From Pseudarthrobacter defluvii (GTDB lineage Bacteria > Actinomycetota > Actinomycetes > Actinomycetales > Micrococcaceae): a stretch of DNA of 64,000 nucleotides. The stretch covers positions 1,550,001 to 1,614,000 of the forward strand of contig NZ_CP066362.1 in assembly GCF_030323865.1 (NCBI RefSeq), in the 5' to 3' direction. Shown here piece by piece: positions 22,478-35,700 of the stretch (positions are counted from its first letter, which is position 1; every line of letters starts with the position of its first letter). Below the pieces are notes generated by a model. That model saw nothing but the letters and a program-made list of their open reading frames with translations, ran no database searches and was not told the origin of the DNA. The position numbers and the translations under genes were made by a program.

Positions 22478-24706
22478 ATGCTCGACGCCGAATTGGCCCA
22501 CGAACGGGAGTATGTAGCCGGCCTGTACGCCCGGCTGGAGGAACTCCGGGAGGAAAAGCGCCGCCAACTGGCGCAGGTCCGTCGTGCCGGAGCCGTGGGC
22601 ACCATGCAGAACGTTTCGGAACGTGACGCGTTCGCCGCACTGTATGAGGACCGCCTGGCGCAGCTGGATGCGGTGGATGACCGGCTGGTCTTCGGCCGAC
22701 TGGATTTGGACTCCGGGGAGGCGCAGTACATCGGCCGCATTGGCCTCACCACAGAGGACCTGCAGCGGCTCATGGTGGACTGGCGCGCCCCCGAGGCCGG
22801 GCACTTCTACCAGGCCACGGCCTTTGACCGGCAGGGCGTGCGGCGCCGCCGGCACCTGATCCTGCAGGGACGCGACGTCAAGGCCATCGAGGACGATGTG
22901 CTGGACGCCTCCATGCTCACGGACGCCGATACCCTCCAGGGCGAAGGGGCCCTGCTGGCGGCCCTGAACTCCAAGCGGACGGGCCGCATGTCGGACATCG
23001 TCAGCACCATCCAGTCCGAGCAGGACCGCATCATCCGGTCCTCCATCTCCGGCGCCGTGGTGGTCCAGGGCGGGCCGGGCACGGGCAAAACCGCCGTGGC
23101 CCTGCACCGCGCCGCCTACCTGCTCTACACCCACCGCGACCGGCTCAAAAGTGCAGGCGTGCTGCTGGTTGGCCCGTCGTCGTCGTTCATGAAGTACATC
23201 GAACGGGTGCTGCCTTCGCTCGGCGAGACCGGCGTAGTCATGGCGAGCCTGGGCCGCCTGATGCCCGGCATCAACGCGGTTCCCGAAACAAACGCGGACG
23301 TTGCCGCCATCAAGGGGCGCCTGGACATGGCCGCCATCGTGGCCAATGCCGTGTCCAACCGCATGCGGGTACCGCCGCAGAACCGGATCCTGGAGGTGGA
23401 CGGGCGCAAGCTCACGCTGACGCCGCGGCAGGTCCGTCGCGCCCGGGAACGTGCGCGCGCCACCGGTAAGCCGTACAACGAGGCACGCGTGACGTTCGTG
23501 AAGATCCTGCTGCGCGAACTGACGGAGCAGATGACCGAGCTCGTGGAAGCCGGGAACATCGGCAATAACGCGGACCGCTCGTACCTTGCCGAGGACGTCC
23601 GGACCGCCCGGGACGTGCGGATCGCGCTGAACCTCTGCTGGATGCCCATGACGCCGGAGAAACTCATCTCGGATCTCTTCAGCAAGCCGGAAATTCTGGA
23701 GTTCTGCACCCCGAACCTCACCCCTGCCGAGCGCGCGCTGCTGCAGCGCCCGGCCGGTGCCCCCTGGACCGAGTCCGATGTCCCGCTATTGGACGAGGCC
23801 GCCGAACTGCTCGGCGAGCTGGACCCTGCGGCAGGGCGCGGGCTGGCGCAGCAGGAGCACGACCGTGCCCGGGACCTGGCCAACGCCAAGCAGACCCTGG
23901 TGAACATGGAGGCCGCGGGGGTGGACCCGCTCATGTCCGCGGAAGAGCTGGCCGAGCAGAACCGGGAGCAGGAAGCACGGCAGACAGCCGCCGAGCGGGC
24001 AACCAGCGACCGCACCTGGGCCTTCGGGCACATTGTGGTGGATGAGGCCCAGGAGCTCTCGCCCATGCAGTGGCGGCTTTTGGTGCGCCGGTGCCCGCTG
24101 AAGTCCTTCACCATCGTCGGTGACATTGCCCAGACCAGCTCCGTTGCCGGTGCCAACTCCTGGCAGGGCGCGCTGGCTCCCATGTTCGGTGACCGGTGGC
24201 AGCTGGAGGAGCTGACGGTCAACTACCGCACGCCCTCGCAGATCGCTGAGGCAGCTGTCCGCATGGCCAATGCTGCCGGGCTGGTGGTTTCCGCCCCGAA
24301 GGCCGTCCGGGAGGGCCGCTGGGAGCCCATCATCGACGAAGTCTCCGCGGGTGCCGTGGTGGACCGGCTGGTCGAGGTGCTTCCGGAGGAGCTTGAAGCG
24401 CTCGACGGCGGCCTGCTCGCCGTGATTGCCGACGGTGACCTCCTGCCCCAGGCCACCTCAGCCCTCCGTGCCGTGTACGGGCGCCGGATCGGCAGCGGGG
24501 CGGGCAGCTACGAGCAGGACATCGTGGTCATCAGCCCCCGTGAGGCGAAGGGCCTGGAGTTCGACGGCGTGGTGGTCCTGGAACCGTCAGTGATGCTCAA
24601 CCACGAGCACGGCAAGGTGGGGGATCTTTACGTGGCCATGACCCGCGCAACACAGCGGTTGCGGTTGATTGCGGCCCAGCCGGTACCTGCAGGGATTGCC
24701 GGCTGA
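22478..24706 (+). CDS. helD: HelD-like RNA polymerase recycling motor (UvrD/Rep-type ATPase)
   Basis: A 742-residue superfamily 1 ATPase. Residues 1-70 form the long antiparallel coiled coil that HelD inserts into the RNA polymerase secondary channel. Walker A is G198-G-P-G-T-G-K-T205. Later come V-D-E-A-Q-E-L-S-P-M-Q (motif II) and V-A-M-T-R-A-T-Q-R-L (motif VI). HelD frees stalled or rifamycin-bound polymerase, and actinobacterial HelR gives rifamycin tolerance. I see no obvious rifamycin-associated palindrome upstream. Start ATG at 22478, about 50 bases after mpg. Confidence 0.88.
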   Translation: MLDAELAHEREYVAGLYARLEELREEKRRQLAQVRRAGAVGTMQNVSERDAFAALYEDRLAQLDAVDDRLVFGRLDLDSGEAQYIGRIGLTTEDLQRLMVDWRAPEAGHFYQATAFDRQGVRRRRHLILQGRDVKAIEDDVLDASMLTDADTLQGEGALLAALNSKRTGRMSDIVSTIQSEQDRIIRSSISGAVVVQGGPGTGKTAVALHRAAYLLYTHRDRLKSAGVLLVGPSSSFMKYIERVLPSLGETGVVMASLGRLMPGINAVPETNADVAAIKGRLDMAAIVANAVSNRMRVPPQNRILEVDGRKLTLTPRQVRRARERARATGKPYNEARVTFVKILLRELTEQMTELVEAGNIGNNADRSYLAEDVRTARDVRIALNLCWMPMTPEKLISDLFSKPEILEFCTPNLTPAERALLQRPAGAPWTESDVPLLDEAAELLGELDPAAGRGLAQQEHDRARDLANAKQTLVNMEAAGVDPLMSAEELAEQNREQEARQTAAERATSDRTWAFGHIVVDEAQELSPMQWRLLVRRCPLKSFTIVGDIAQTSSVAGANSWQGALAPMFGDRWQLEELTVNYRTPSQIAEAAVRMANAAGLVVSAPKAVREGRWEPIIDEVSAGAVVDRLVEVLPEELEALDGGLLAVIADGDLLPQATSALRAVYGRRIGSGAGSYEQDIVVISPREAKGLEFDGVVVLEPSVMLNHEHGKVGDLYVAMTRATQRLRLIAAQPVPAGIAG

Positions 24707-24733
24707 CAGGGCCTTCGGCGTTACTGCTAACTT
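24703..24733 (+). promoter_or_regulatory. tyrS leaderless promoter
   Basis: CTGACA (24703-24708) and TAACTT (24728-24733) with 19 bases between, followed by seven bases and the GTG at 24741. Confidence 0.4.
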
Positions 24734-24740
24734 AGGAAGC

Positions 24741-26054
24741 GTGCCAGAACTGAACAACCTCGAACCGCAGCGCAACGACCCCACTTTTGCCAACGTTTGG
24801 CAGGAACTGAAGTGGCGTGGGCTGGTCCATGTCTCCACCGACGAAGCGGAGCTGGAAAAGCTCCTCGCCAATGGGCCGGTCACCTACTATTGCGGCTTCG
24901 ACCCCACCGCGCCGAGCCTGCACCTGGGCAACCTGGTCCAGTTGCTGGTCATGCGGCGGCTCCAGCTGGCAGGCCACAAGCCACTGGGACTGGTGGGCGG
25001 CTCGACCGGCATGATCGGGGATCCGCGTCCGACGGCGGAACGCACCTTGAACACCAAGGACACGGTGGCGGAATGGGTCGGCTACCTCCAGGCCCAGGTG
25101 CAGCGCTTCCTCAGCTTCGAGGGGGACAACGCTGCCAGGATGGTGAACAACCTGGACTGGACGGCGCCCTTGAGCGCCATCGACTTCCTGCGCGAAGTGG
25201 GCAAGCACTTCCGCGTGGGAACCATGCTGCGCAAGGACGCTGTGGCATCCCGCCTGAACTCGGACGAGGGCATCAGCTACACGGAGTTCAGCTACCAGAT
25301 CCTGCAGGGCATGGACTACCTGCAGCTCTACCGTGACTATGGCTGCGTGCTGCAGACCGGCGGTTCGGACCAGTGGGGCAACCTGACCAGCGGTACGGAA
25401 CTGATCCGGAAGGTGGAGGGCAAGAGTGTCCACGCACTGGGAACGCCGCTGATCACCAACTCGGACGGAACCAAGTTCGGCAAGAGCGAGGGCAATGCCA
25501 TCTGGCTCGATGCCGGCATGTGCAGCCCGTACGCCTTTTACCAGTTCTGGCTCAATACGGCTGATGCCGATGTGGTGGACCGGCTCAAGGTGTTCACCTT
25601 CCTGACGCGGGCCGAGATTGAAGAGATCGCAGTGTCCGTGGCGGAGCGCCCCTTCGCCCGCGAAGGACAGCGGAAGCTCGCTTTCGAGGTGACCTCGCTG
25701 GTGCACGGCGTGGAAGCCACCGAGAAGGTGATTGCCGCCTCGGCAGCCTTGTTTGGCAACGGGGACCTGGGCGCGCTGGACAAGGCAACCCTCCAGGCCG
25801 CCACTTCCGAACTTCCTACCGCCACCGTGCAGGTGGATGAAATGGGGATCGTGGACCTGTTGGTCGCGTCCGGACTTTCCGAGAGCAAGTCTGCTGCACG
25901 CCGAACTGTGGGGGAGGGCGGCGCCTACGTGAACAACGAGAAGGTATCCGATCCTGAAGCAGTGATTTCGGAGTCCGAACTTCTGCACGGCCAGTACCTG
26001 TTGCTGCGCCGGGGCAAGAAGAACCTGGCCACTGTTGAGGTGCTGGTTCCCTAG
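24741..26054 (+). CDS. tyrS: Tyrosine-tRNA ligase
   Basis: A 437-residue class I synthetase. It has H61-L-G-N64 as the HIGH motif inside C-G-F-D-P-T-A-P-S-L, K-F-G-K-S as the KMSKS loop near residue 245, and a C-terminal S4 RNA-binding domain (last 65 residues). The GTG at 24741 is preferred because a -10 box lies seven bases upstream and no Shine-Dalgarno exists; a longer frame to 24669 would run into helD. No T-box leader is seen. Confidence 0.95.
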   Translation: MPELNNLEPQRNDPTFANVWQELKWRGLVHVSTDEAELEKLLANGPVTYYCGFDPTAPSLHLGNLVQLLVMRRLQLAGHKPLGLVGGSTGMIGDPRPTAERTLNTKDTVAEWVGYLQAQVQRFLSFEGDNAARMVNNLDWTAPLSAIDFLREVGKHFRVGTMLRKDAVASRLNSDEGISYTEFSYQILQGMDYLQLYRDYGCVLQTGGSDQWGNLTSGTELIRKVEGKSVHALGTPLITNSDGTKFGKSEGNAIWLDAGMCSPYAFYQFWLNTADADVVDRLKVFTFLTRAEIEEIAVSVAERPFAREGQRKLAFEVTSLVHGVEATEKVIAASAALFGNGDLGALDKATLQAATSELPTATVQVDEMGIVDLLVASGLSESKSAARRTVGEGGAYVNNEKVSDPEAVISESELLHGQYLLLRRGKKNLATVEVLVP

Positions 26055-26072
26055 CACCTTCCCGACGTGTAT

Positions 26073-26125
26073 GCACGCCCTTCGGCAGCCGATTTGCACG
26101 GCTGCTGGGGGGCGTGTATTGTTTT
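26073..26125 (+). terminator. Probable tyrS terminator
   Basis: GCACGCCC (26073-26080) with GGGCGTGT, and GGCAGCCG with CGGCTGCT inside, form an interrupted stem that ends in TATTGTTTT. Confidence 0.5.
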
Positions 26126-26269
26126 CTGAGTCGCCGCCACTGAGTGGTGACAAACCCCCAATTAATGAGAAGCAATTCTTGCCGCGGAGCACGCGGACTT
26201 GGAGAAATTGCTTCTTATTCTGCTGGGCGGATTCATTCCACCGAGTGAATTCCGGGAAAATCACCGGAT

Positions 26270-26299
26270 TTGCAAAAGTGAATATGAATGAAATAAGAT
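26270..26299 (+). promoter_or_regulatory. Candidate rRNA promoter
   Basis: TTGCAA (26270-26275) and TAAGAT (26294-26299) with an 18-base spacer, in the A/T-rich leader about 250 bases before 16S. Confidence 0.4.
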
Positions 26300-26373
26300 A
26301 AAAACATCGCAGCGAAGAAATGCGGAATAAAAATTCTTTGAATTGTTTCCGCGAGTATTCGAAATGTGTCTGT

Positions 26374-26399
26374 TGTTTGAGAACTCAATAGTGTGCCAA
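26374..26399 (+). other. 5' arm of the 16S precursor processing stem with boxA-like element
   Basis: TGTTTGAGAACTCAATAGTG and the next bases pair, with G-U wobbles, with 28295-28320 in the spacer after 16S. TGTTTGAGAAC is repeated before 23S at 28441, as expected for antitermination elements. Confidence 0.65.
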
Positions 26400-26549
26400 G
26401 TTTGTTGATACCGATTATGTATGTAATTGGTTGAATTTGCCGAATCGTGCCGCCCCTGTGGTATTGGTTTGGTGTTTTTAGCTGGTTTCAAATTTTGTGC
26501 AGCCAATGATTGTCGTTATTTCCGGTGGTTTTGGTTGTGTCTGTTTGTT

Positions 26550-31707
<5,158 letters not shown>

Positions 31708-31729
31708 CCACACAGAAACATACATATTC

Positions 31730-31756
31730 TGCTTGCGTCCACTATGTGGTTCCCAA
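31730..31756 (+). other. 3' arm of the 23S precursor processing stem
   Basis: TGCTTGCGTCCACTATGTGG and the next bases are the inverse of 28445-28470 apart from G-U wobbles. Substrate for RNase III-type cutting. Confidence 0.6.
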
Positions 31757-31893
31757 CCAACAACCCCCAAACACCGGGCTTATTGGCGGAACCAACAATT
31801 GAATAACACCACTACCTGCCCTCACGGGCAGGGATGTTGTAACCACTAATCTTCCCACCCCCGCAGCGTTACCGCGGGGGAGCGGGTGAAAGG

Positions 31894-32013
31894 GTTACGG
31901 CGGTCATAGCGTGGGGGAAACGCCCGGTCCCATTCCGAACCCGGAAGCTAAGACCCACAGCGCCGATGGTACTGCACCCGGGAGGGTGTGGGAGAGTAGG
32001 TCACCGCCGGAAC
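31894..32013 (+). rRNA. rrf: 5S ribosomal RNA
   Basis: 120 bases from GTTACGGCGGTCATAGCG to TCACCGCCGGAAC; the ends pair to form helix I. The central CCGAACCCGGAAGCTAAG is typical of 5S. Confidence 0.95.
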
Positions 32014-32025
32014 AACTATTAGGTC

Positions 32026-32055
32026 GAGGCCCCGAACCACACGGTTCGGGGCCTC
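32026..32055 (+). terminator. rRNA operon terminator
   Basis: GAGGCCCCGAACC (32026-32038) pairs perfectly with 32043-32055 across a four-base loop, just after 5S. No long T run follows. Confidence 0.7.
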
Positions 32056-32093
32056 CCACATTTAAACAAACAAACCACCTGGCCCACCCCGAA

Positions 32094-32325
32094 AACCCCC
32101 GCTCACCTCTGACACCCAGGACAGGAACCCCCGCTCAGTTTTGACAGGTAAACGAGCAACCCCAGCTCACCTCTGACACCCAGGACAGGAACCCCCGCTC
32201 CGCACCGAGGACAGGCACATGGGCCGCCCCGATCCCGTGTGAGCGCGCGTTCGGGGAGGAGCTGCCAGACGTGAGCGGGCGTTGAGGGAGAGGCTGCCAG
32301 ACGTGAGCGGGCATCCCTCGTTGTG
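32094..32325. repeat. 32-bp tandem repeat array, locus B (4 minus + 3 plus units)
   Basis: Minus-oriented units begin at 32094, 32126, 32158 and 32190; their cores are CCCMGCTC at 32097, 32129, 32161 and 32193. Plus-oriented cores GTGAGCGSGC lie at 32239, 32271 and 32303. All steps within a cluster are exactly 32 bases. Units 32094 and 32158 match at 31 of 32 positions. The rest of the 490-base gap between 5S and the next gene holds only the rrn terminator and a promoter. Confidence 0.8.
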
Positions 32326-32387
32326 TGAAGATGGCCACGATACCGCTGCCAGGGCTCCTACCGTTCCGGGGAATTTTGCGGCTCCAC

Positions 32388-32393
32388 TAGAAT
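32388..32393 (+). promoter_or_regulatory. Possible -10 box for the RGG/TPR gene
   Basis: TAGAAT; a transcript from about 32400 would have a leader of roughly 100 bases before the AGGAGG-preceded ATG at 32500. Confidence 0.35.
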
Positions 32394-32499
32394 TGATGAA
32401 GATGTACGGACTTCGAAGCGCTTGATTTCGGGTTGCGTAGGAAACGAAACGAGCGGCTGCAGTTGCGCCAGTGGTCGGCTCACAACAGGAGGAATCCAT

Positions 32500-34431
32500 A
32501 TGGCCGAGCACAACGGTGGCAACCGCGGCAACGACCGCGGCGCGTTCCGCGGCAACAACAACTCCGGCGGTGAGCCCCGCGGCTTCAGGTCGCGGTCCGA
32601 CCGTGACGGCAACAACTTCTCCCGCGGTGGAGCTACCGGTGGCGGGGAGCGTAAGTCCTACGGTGATCGGCCGCGTCGGGATGGTGAAGGTGACCGGCGT
32701 GGTTTCGGCGGTGGTGCCGGTGATCGTGACCGTAAGCCGTTTGGTGATCGTCCCCGTCGTGATGGTGAGGGTGAGCGCCGTCAGTTTGGTGACCGTGACC
32801 GTAAGCCGTTTGGTGATCGGCCGCGTCGTGATGGCGAGGGTGACCGGCGTGGTTTCGGCGGTGGTGCCGGTGATCGTGACCGTAAGCCGTTTGGTGATCG
32901 TCCCCGTCGTGATGGTGAGGGTGAGCGCCGTCAGTTCGGTGACCGTGACCGTAAGCCGTTTGGTGACCGGCCGCGTCGCGATGGTGAAGGTGACCGGCGT
33001 GGTTTCGGCGGCGGGACCGGTGATCGCGATCGTAAGCCCTACGGTGACCGTGACCGTAAGCCGTTTGGTGACCGGCCGCGTCGCGATGGTGAAGGTGACC
33101 GGCGTGGTTTCGGCGGCGGGACCGGTGATCGCGATCGTAAGCCCTACCGTGACCGTAAGCCGTTCGGTGACCGGCCGCGTCGTGATGGTGAGGGTGAGCG
33201 CCGCGGTTTCGGCGGCGAAAACCGCAAGCCGTTTGGCGACCGGCCGGATCGTGCGCCCCGCAGCTTTGACCGCGGCGACGCCCGTGCTGAGTCCGGCCGC
33301 GGCTCCGGCCCCCGCGGCTTCGGCCGCGACCGCCAGGAAGAGCGCCCGGCACGCGTACCCAACGCTGCCGATCTTCGCAGCGCCAACCGGCCGGACCGGG
33401 AACGCTCACCCGAAATCGACGAGGACGTCACGGGCAAGGAGCTCGACCGCGCCACGCAGCACCAGATCAAGACGCTCGAGTCCAAGAGCGCGGAATGGGT
33501 GGCCCGCCACCTGGTCATGGCCGGCCGCCTGATTGACGACGAGCCCGAGCTGGCCTTCCAGCACGCCCTTGCCGCCAGCCGCCGCGGCGGAAGGCTCGCG
33601 GCCGTCCGTGAAGCCGTCGGGCTGACTGCCTACGCCGCAGGCCACTACGGCGAAGCACTGCGTGAGTTCCGCACCTTCCGGCGCATCAGCGGCTCCAACG
33701 TGCACCTGCCCGTGATGGCCGACTGCGAGCGTGGCCTGGGCCGGCCGGACCGGGCCCTTGACGTTGCCCGTTCCGAGGAAGCCCAGGATCTGGACGCCCC
33801 GGGCAAGGTTGAACTGGCCATTGTTGCCGCCGGCGCCCGCACCGACCTCGGTCAACTGGATGCCGCAGTGGCGGAACTTGAGATTCCGCAGCTGGACATC
33901 AACCGTGCGTTCTCCTACAGCCCGCGTCTCTTCCGCGCCTACGCCGACGCACTTGCCGCGGTCGGGCGCGATGAAGAGTCGCATAAGTGGAGCCGGCAGG
34001 CCGTGGTGGCGGAAAATGCCCTGGGCCAAGGTATGGATGAGGAGCCCGAGATCATCGACCTCGGCTGGGATGAGGAAGAAGAAGCCCGCCAGGAGGCTGA
34101 GCGCCGCAGGATGCTGGAGCGCGCGTCGCAGGCCGCAGGCACCGGGGCTGCTCCCGAGGCTTCGGCGACGGGCCCGGACTCCTCCACCCCGGAGAGCAGC
34201 CGCGCCTCCGAAGCGAAGGCTGTCCAGGACAGCAGCATCGACGACCAGGACGCTGACTACTTCGTCTCTGACGACGCCGAGTCTGATCAGGACTCGGTGG
34301 AACACGACGAGATTGAGCTCGACTCCGCATCCGCGGACGAGCCCGGCAACGAGGACGCCGCGGAAGACGAAGGCCCCGTGGAACACCATGACAGCGCCGA
34401 CACCTTTGCGAATGAAGAACGGCGGGACTGA
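32500..34431 (+). CDS. RGG-rich repeat protein with TPR-like C-terminal half
   Basis: A 643-residue two-part protein. Residues 1 to about 260 are disordered and built from repeats of R-K-P-F-G-D-R-P-R-R-D-G-E-G joined by D-R-R-G-F-G-G-G or E-R-R-Q-F-G-D-R, rich in Arg, Gly and Asp, like RGG RNA-binding tails. Residues about 300-540 form regular helical pairs resembling tetratricopeptide repeats. The last 90 residues are strongly acidic (D/E/S). The ATG at 32500 has AGGAGG eight bases upstream. It occupies the place of M. tuberculosis Rv1691 and leads the HAD-tlyA-nadK-recN group. RNA or ribosome binding is an inference from composition and neighbours; no function is established. Confidence 0.8.
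   Translation: MAEHNGGNRGNDRGAFRGNNNSGGEPRGFRSRSDRDGNNFSRGGATGGGERKSYGDRPRRDGEGDRRGFGGGAGDRDRKPFGDRPRRDGEGERRQFGDRDRKPFGDRPRRDGEGDRRGFGGGAGDRDRKPFGDRPRRDGEGERRQFGDRDRKPFGDRPRRDGEGDRRGFGGGTGDRDRKPYGDRDRKPFGDRPRRDGEGDRRGFGGGTGDRDRKPYRDRKPFGDRPRRDGEGERRGFGGENRKPFGDRPDRAPRSFDRGDARAESGRGSGPRGFGRDRQEERPARVPNAADLRSANRPDRERSPEIDEDVTGKELDRATQHQIKTLESKSAEWVARHLVMAGRLIDDEPELAFQHALAASRRGGRLAAVREAVGLTAYAAGHYGEALREFRTFRRISGSNVHLPVMADCERGLGRPDRALDVARSEEAQDLDAPGKVELAIVAAGARTDLGQLDAAVAELEIPQLDINRAFSYSPRLFRAYADALAAVGRDEESHKWSRQAVVAENALGQGMDEEPEIIDLGWDEEEEARQEAERRRMLERASQAAGTGAAPEASATGPDSSTPESSRASEAKAVQDSSIDDQDADYFVSDDAESDQDSVEHDEIELDSASADEPGNEDAAEDEGPVEHHDSADTFANEERRD
32650..33245 (+). repeat. In-gene tandem repeats encoding the RGG-type segment
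   Basis: Alternating units of about 81 and 69 bases, both starting CGTAAGCCGTTTGGTGA and encoding R-K-P-F-G-D. The 150-base pair of units is present twice almost unchanged from about 32720, and later units carry G-T-G-D and K-P-Y variants. CGT, GGT and GAT codons dominate, unlike flanking genes. Confidence 0.75.
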
Positions 34432-34437
34432 CCACCC

Positions 34438-35427
34438 ATGGCTGACGTTTCCCTGGTTTCCCGCTTCGATGCCCTGCTGGCCGACCTGGATGGCGTGGTG
34501 TACGCAGGGCCGCACGCCATCCCCGGCGCAGTGGAATCGCTGAAGCAGCTCGCCGGGCTGGGCATCGGTTTGGGCTATGTGACGAACAACGCCTCCCGTT
34601 CGCCGGCAGAGGTGGCAGCCCACCTGCGTGAACTCGGTGCACCCGCCGAGGACAACCAGGTGGTCAGCTCCTCACAGGCAGCGGCGGACCTGCTTGCTTC
34701 GCTGCTGGCACCCGGGTCACGGATCCTCATCACGGGCAGCCCGGCGCTGGCCCGGGAAATCGAGCTGGCCGGTCTGGTGCCGGTGGGCAGCCAGGACGAG
34801 GAACCGGTGGCGGTGGTGCAGGGCTTCAGCCCCGGCATTGGCTGGAAGGAGCTGGCGGAAGCCACCTATGTGGTGAACGCCGGCGCCCTCTGGGTGGCCA
34901 CCAACACGGACATGACGATTCCGCAGGCGCGCGGGATCGCCCCGGGGAACGGCACGCTGGTTGCAGCCGTTGCCGCCGCTACCGCGCAGCAGCCCAGAGT
35001 CGCGGGTAAACCGGAGGCTCCGCTGTTCCACTCCGCTGCCAAACGCCTTGGGGCCGAGCGCCCCCTGGTGGTGGGGGACCGGCTGGACACGGACATCCTG
35101 GGCGGCAACAACGCCGGCTTCGCCACCGTGGCGGTGCTGACCGGCGTCGACACGCGAGAGACGATCCTTGCGGCCCGTTCCGCTGAACGGCCCAACTACG
35201 TCATCGGGAACCTGGCGGACCTGCACCGCCCCTACCCGGACGTGACGCACGACGACGGCACGTACGCGTGCGGGGACGCGACGGCACGGGTGGCCAACGG
35301 AGCGGTGGGCATCATCGGCAGCCAGGACGACTTGAACTCCTGGCGGGCGGCGTGCGCCGCCTGGTGGGCGGAGACGCCGGACGCCGCAACCCCGCAGGCA
35401 CCCAAGCTGGTGTGGCTCAATCACTAG
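34438..35427 (+). CDS. HAD-superfamily hydrolase, NagD-like subfamily IIA
   Basis: A 329-residue phosphatase-type protein. The nucleophile motif is D16-L-D18-G-V-V-Y-A-G, followed by the threonine/asparagine motif V-T-N-N-A-S-R-S and the C-terminal G-D-R-L-D-T-D-I-L-G-G metal site. The order fits HAD subfamily IIA (NagD, PGP-like). Substrate not evident. The ATG lies six bases after the upstream stop codon. Confidence 0.85.
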   Translation: MADVSLVSRFDALLADLDGVVYAGPHAIPGAVESLKQLAGLGIGLGYVTNNASRSPAEVAAHLRELGAPAEDNQVVSSSQAAADLLASLLAPGSRILITGSPALAREIELAGLVPVGSQDEEPVAVVQGFSPGIGWKELAEATYVVNAGALWVATNTDMTIPQARGIAPGNGTLVAAVAAATAQQPRVAGKPEAPLFHSAAKRLGAERPLVVGDRLDTDILGGNNAGFATVAVLTGVDTRETILAARSAERPNYVIGNLADLHRPYPDVTHDDGTYACGDATARVANGAVGIIGSQDDLNSWRAACAAWWAETPDAATPQAPKLVWLNH

Positions 35428-35430
35428 ACT
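35425..35430 (+). promoter_or_regulatory. -10 box of leaderless promoter for the 87-residue gene
   Basis: TAGACT, which includes the HAD stop codon, then six bases and the ATG at 35437. It would allow tlyA and the genes after it to be expressed separately. Confidence 0.45.
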
Positions 35431-35436
35431 GGTTCA

Positions 35437-35700
35437 ATGACTGAGCTGACCGAACCGGACGACTCGACAGCCCAGCCCACCCCGGAGTGGCCGCAGGCGG
35501 CCTCCCGGGACAGCGGGCAGGAGATCAGCGATCCGCAGGTGGCGCGGGCCGTGGCCAGGCTTTCCGACATACCCGGCCTCCCTGCGGCAGATCACGAAGC
35601 TGTATACAACGGACTCCACGACGAACTGCTGGCGGCCCTGAACAGCGATCCCATCGACCAGGTCAGGGCGGCGGCCGACCGTGCCGGCGGGGCAGCCTGA
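35437..35700 (+). CDS. Small conserved protein between HAD gene and tlyA
   Basis: An 87-residue, mostly helical acidic protein with a disordered first third (E/D/T/P-rich) and a helical second half containing D-P-Q-V-A-R-A-V-A-R-L-S and H-D-E-L-L-A-A-L-N. I recognise no domain. A small gene lies at the same place in M. tuberculosis (Rv1693), so it is likely real. Its TGA shares a base with the tlyA ATG (TGATG), which couples them. Confidence 0.7.
   Translation: MTELTEPDDSTAQPTPEWPQAASRDSGQEISDPQVARAVARLSDIPGLPAADHEAVYNGLHDELLAALNSDPIDQVRAAADRAGGAA

Larger units (their letters stand above)
26126..26549 (+). other. A/T-rich rRNA promoter and leader region
   Basis: 424 bases without a gene, much richer in A/T than the rest of the window. 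It holds a hairpin at about 26169-26216 (AGAAGCAATT ... AATTGCTTCT around CCGCG/CGCGG), a promoter candidate at 26270-26299, and the 16S leader with its boxA-like TGTTTGAGAAC at 26374. Further rrn promoters may exist here; none is distinct enough to call. Confidence 0.7.

Noticed and set aside
32094..32325. CRISPR array
   Set aside because: Units follow one another with no unique spacers, orientation switches inside the array, and no cas gene is present in the window.
32471..33532. A 353-codon second plus-strand frame in the repeat region of the RGG gene
   Set aside because: The repeats keep two other frames free of stop codons; the Val/Ser/Arg-only product and absent Shine-Dalgarno argue against translation.
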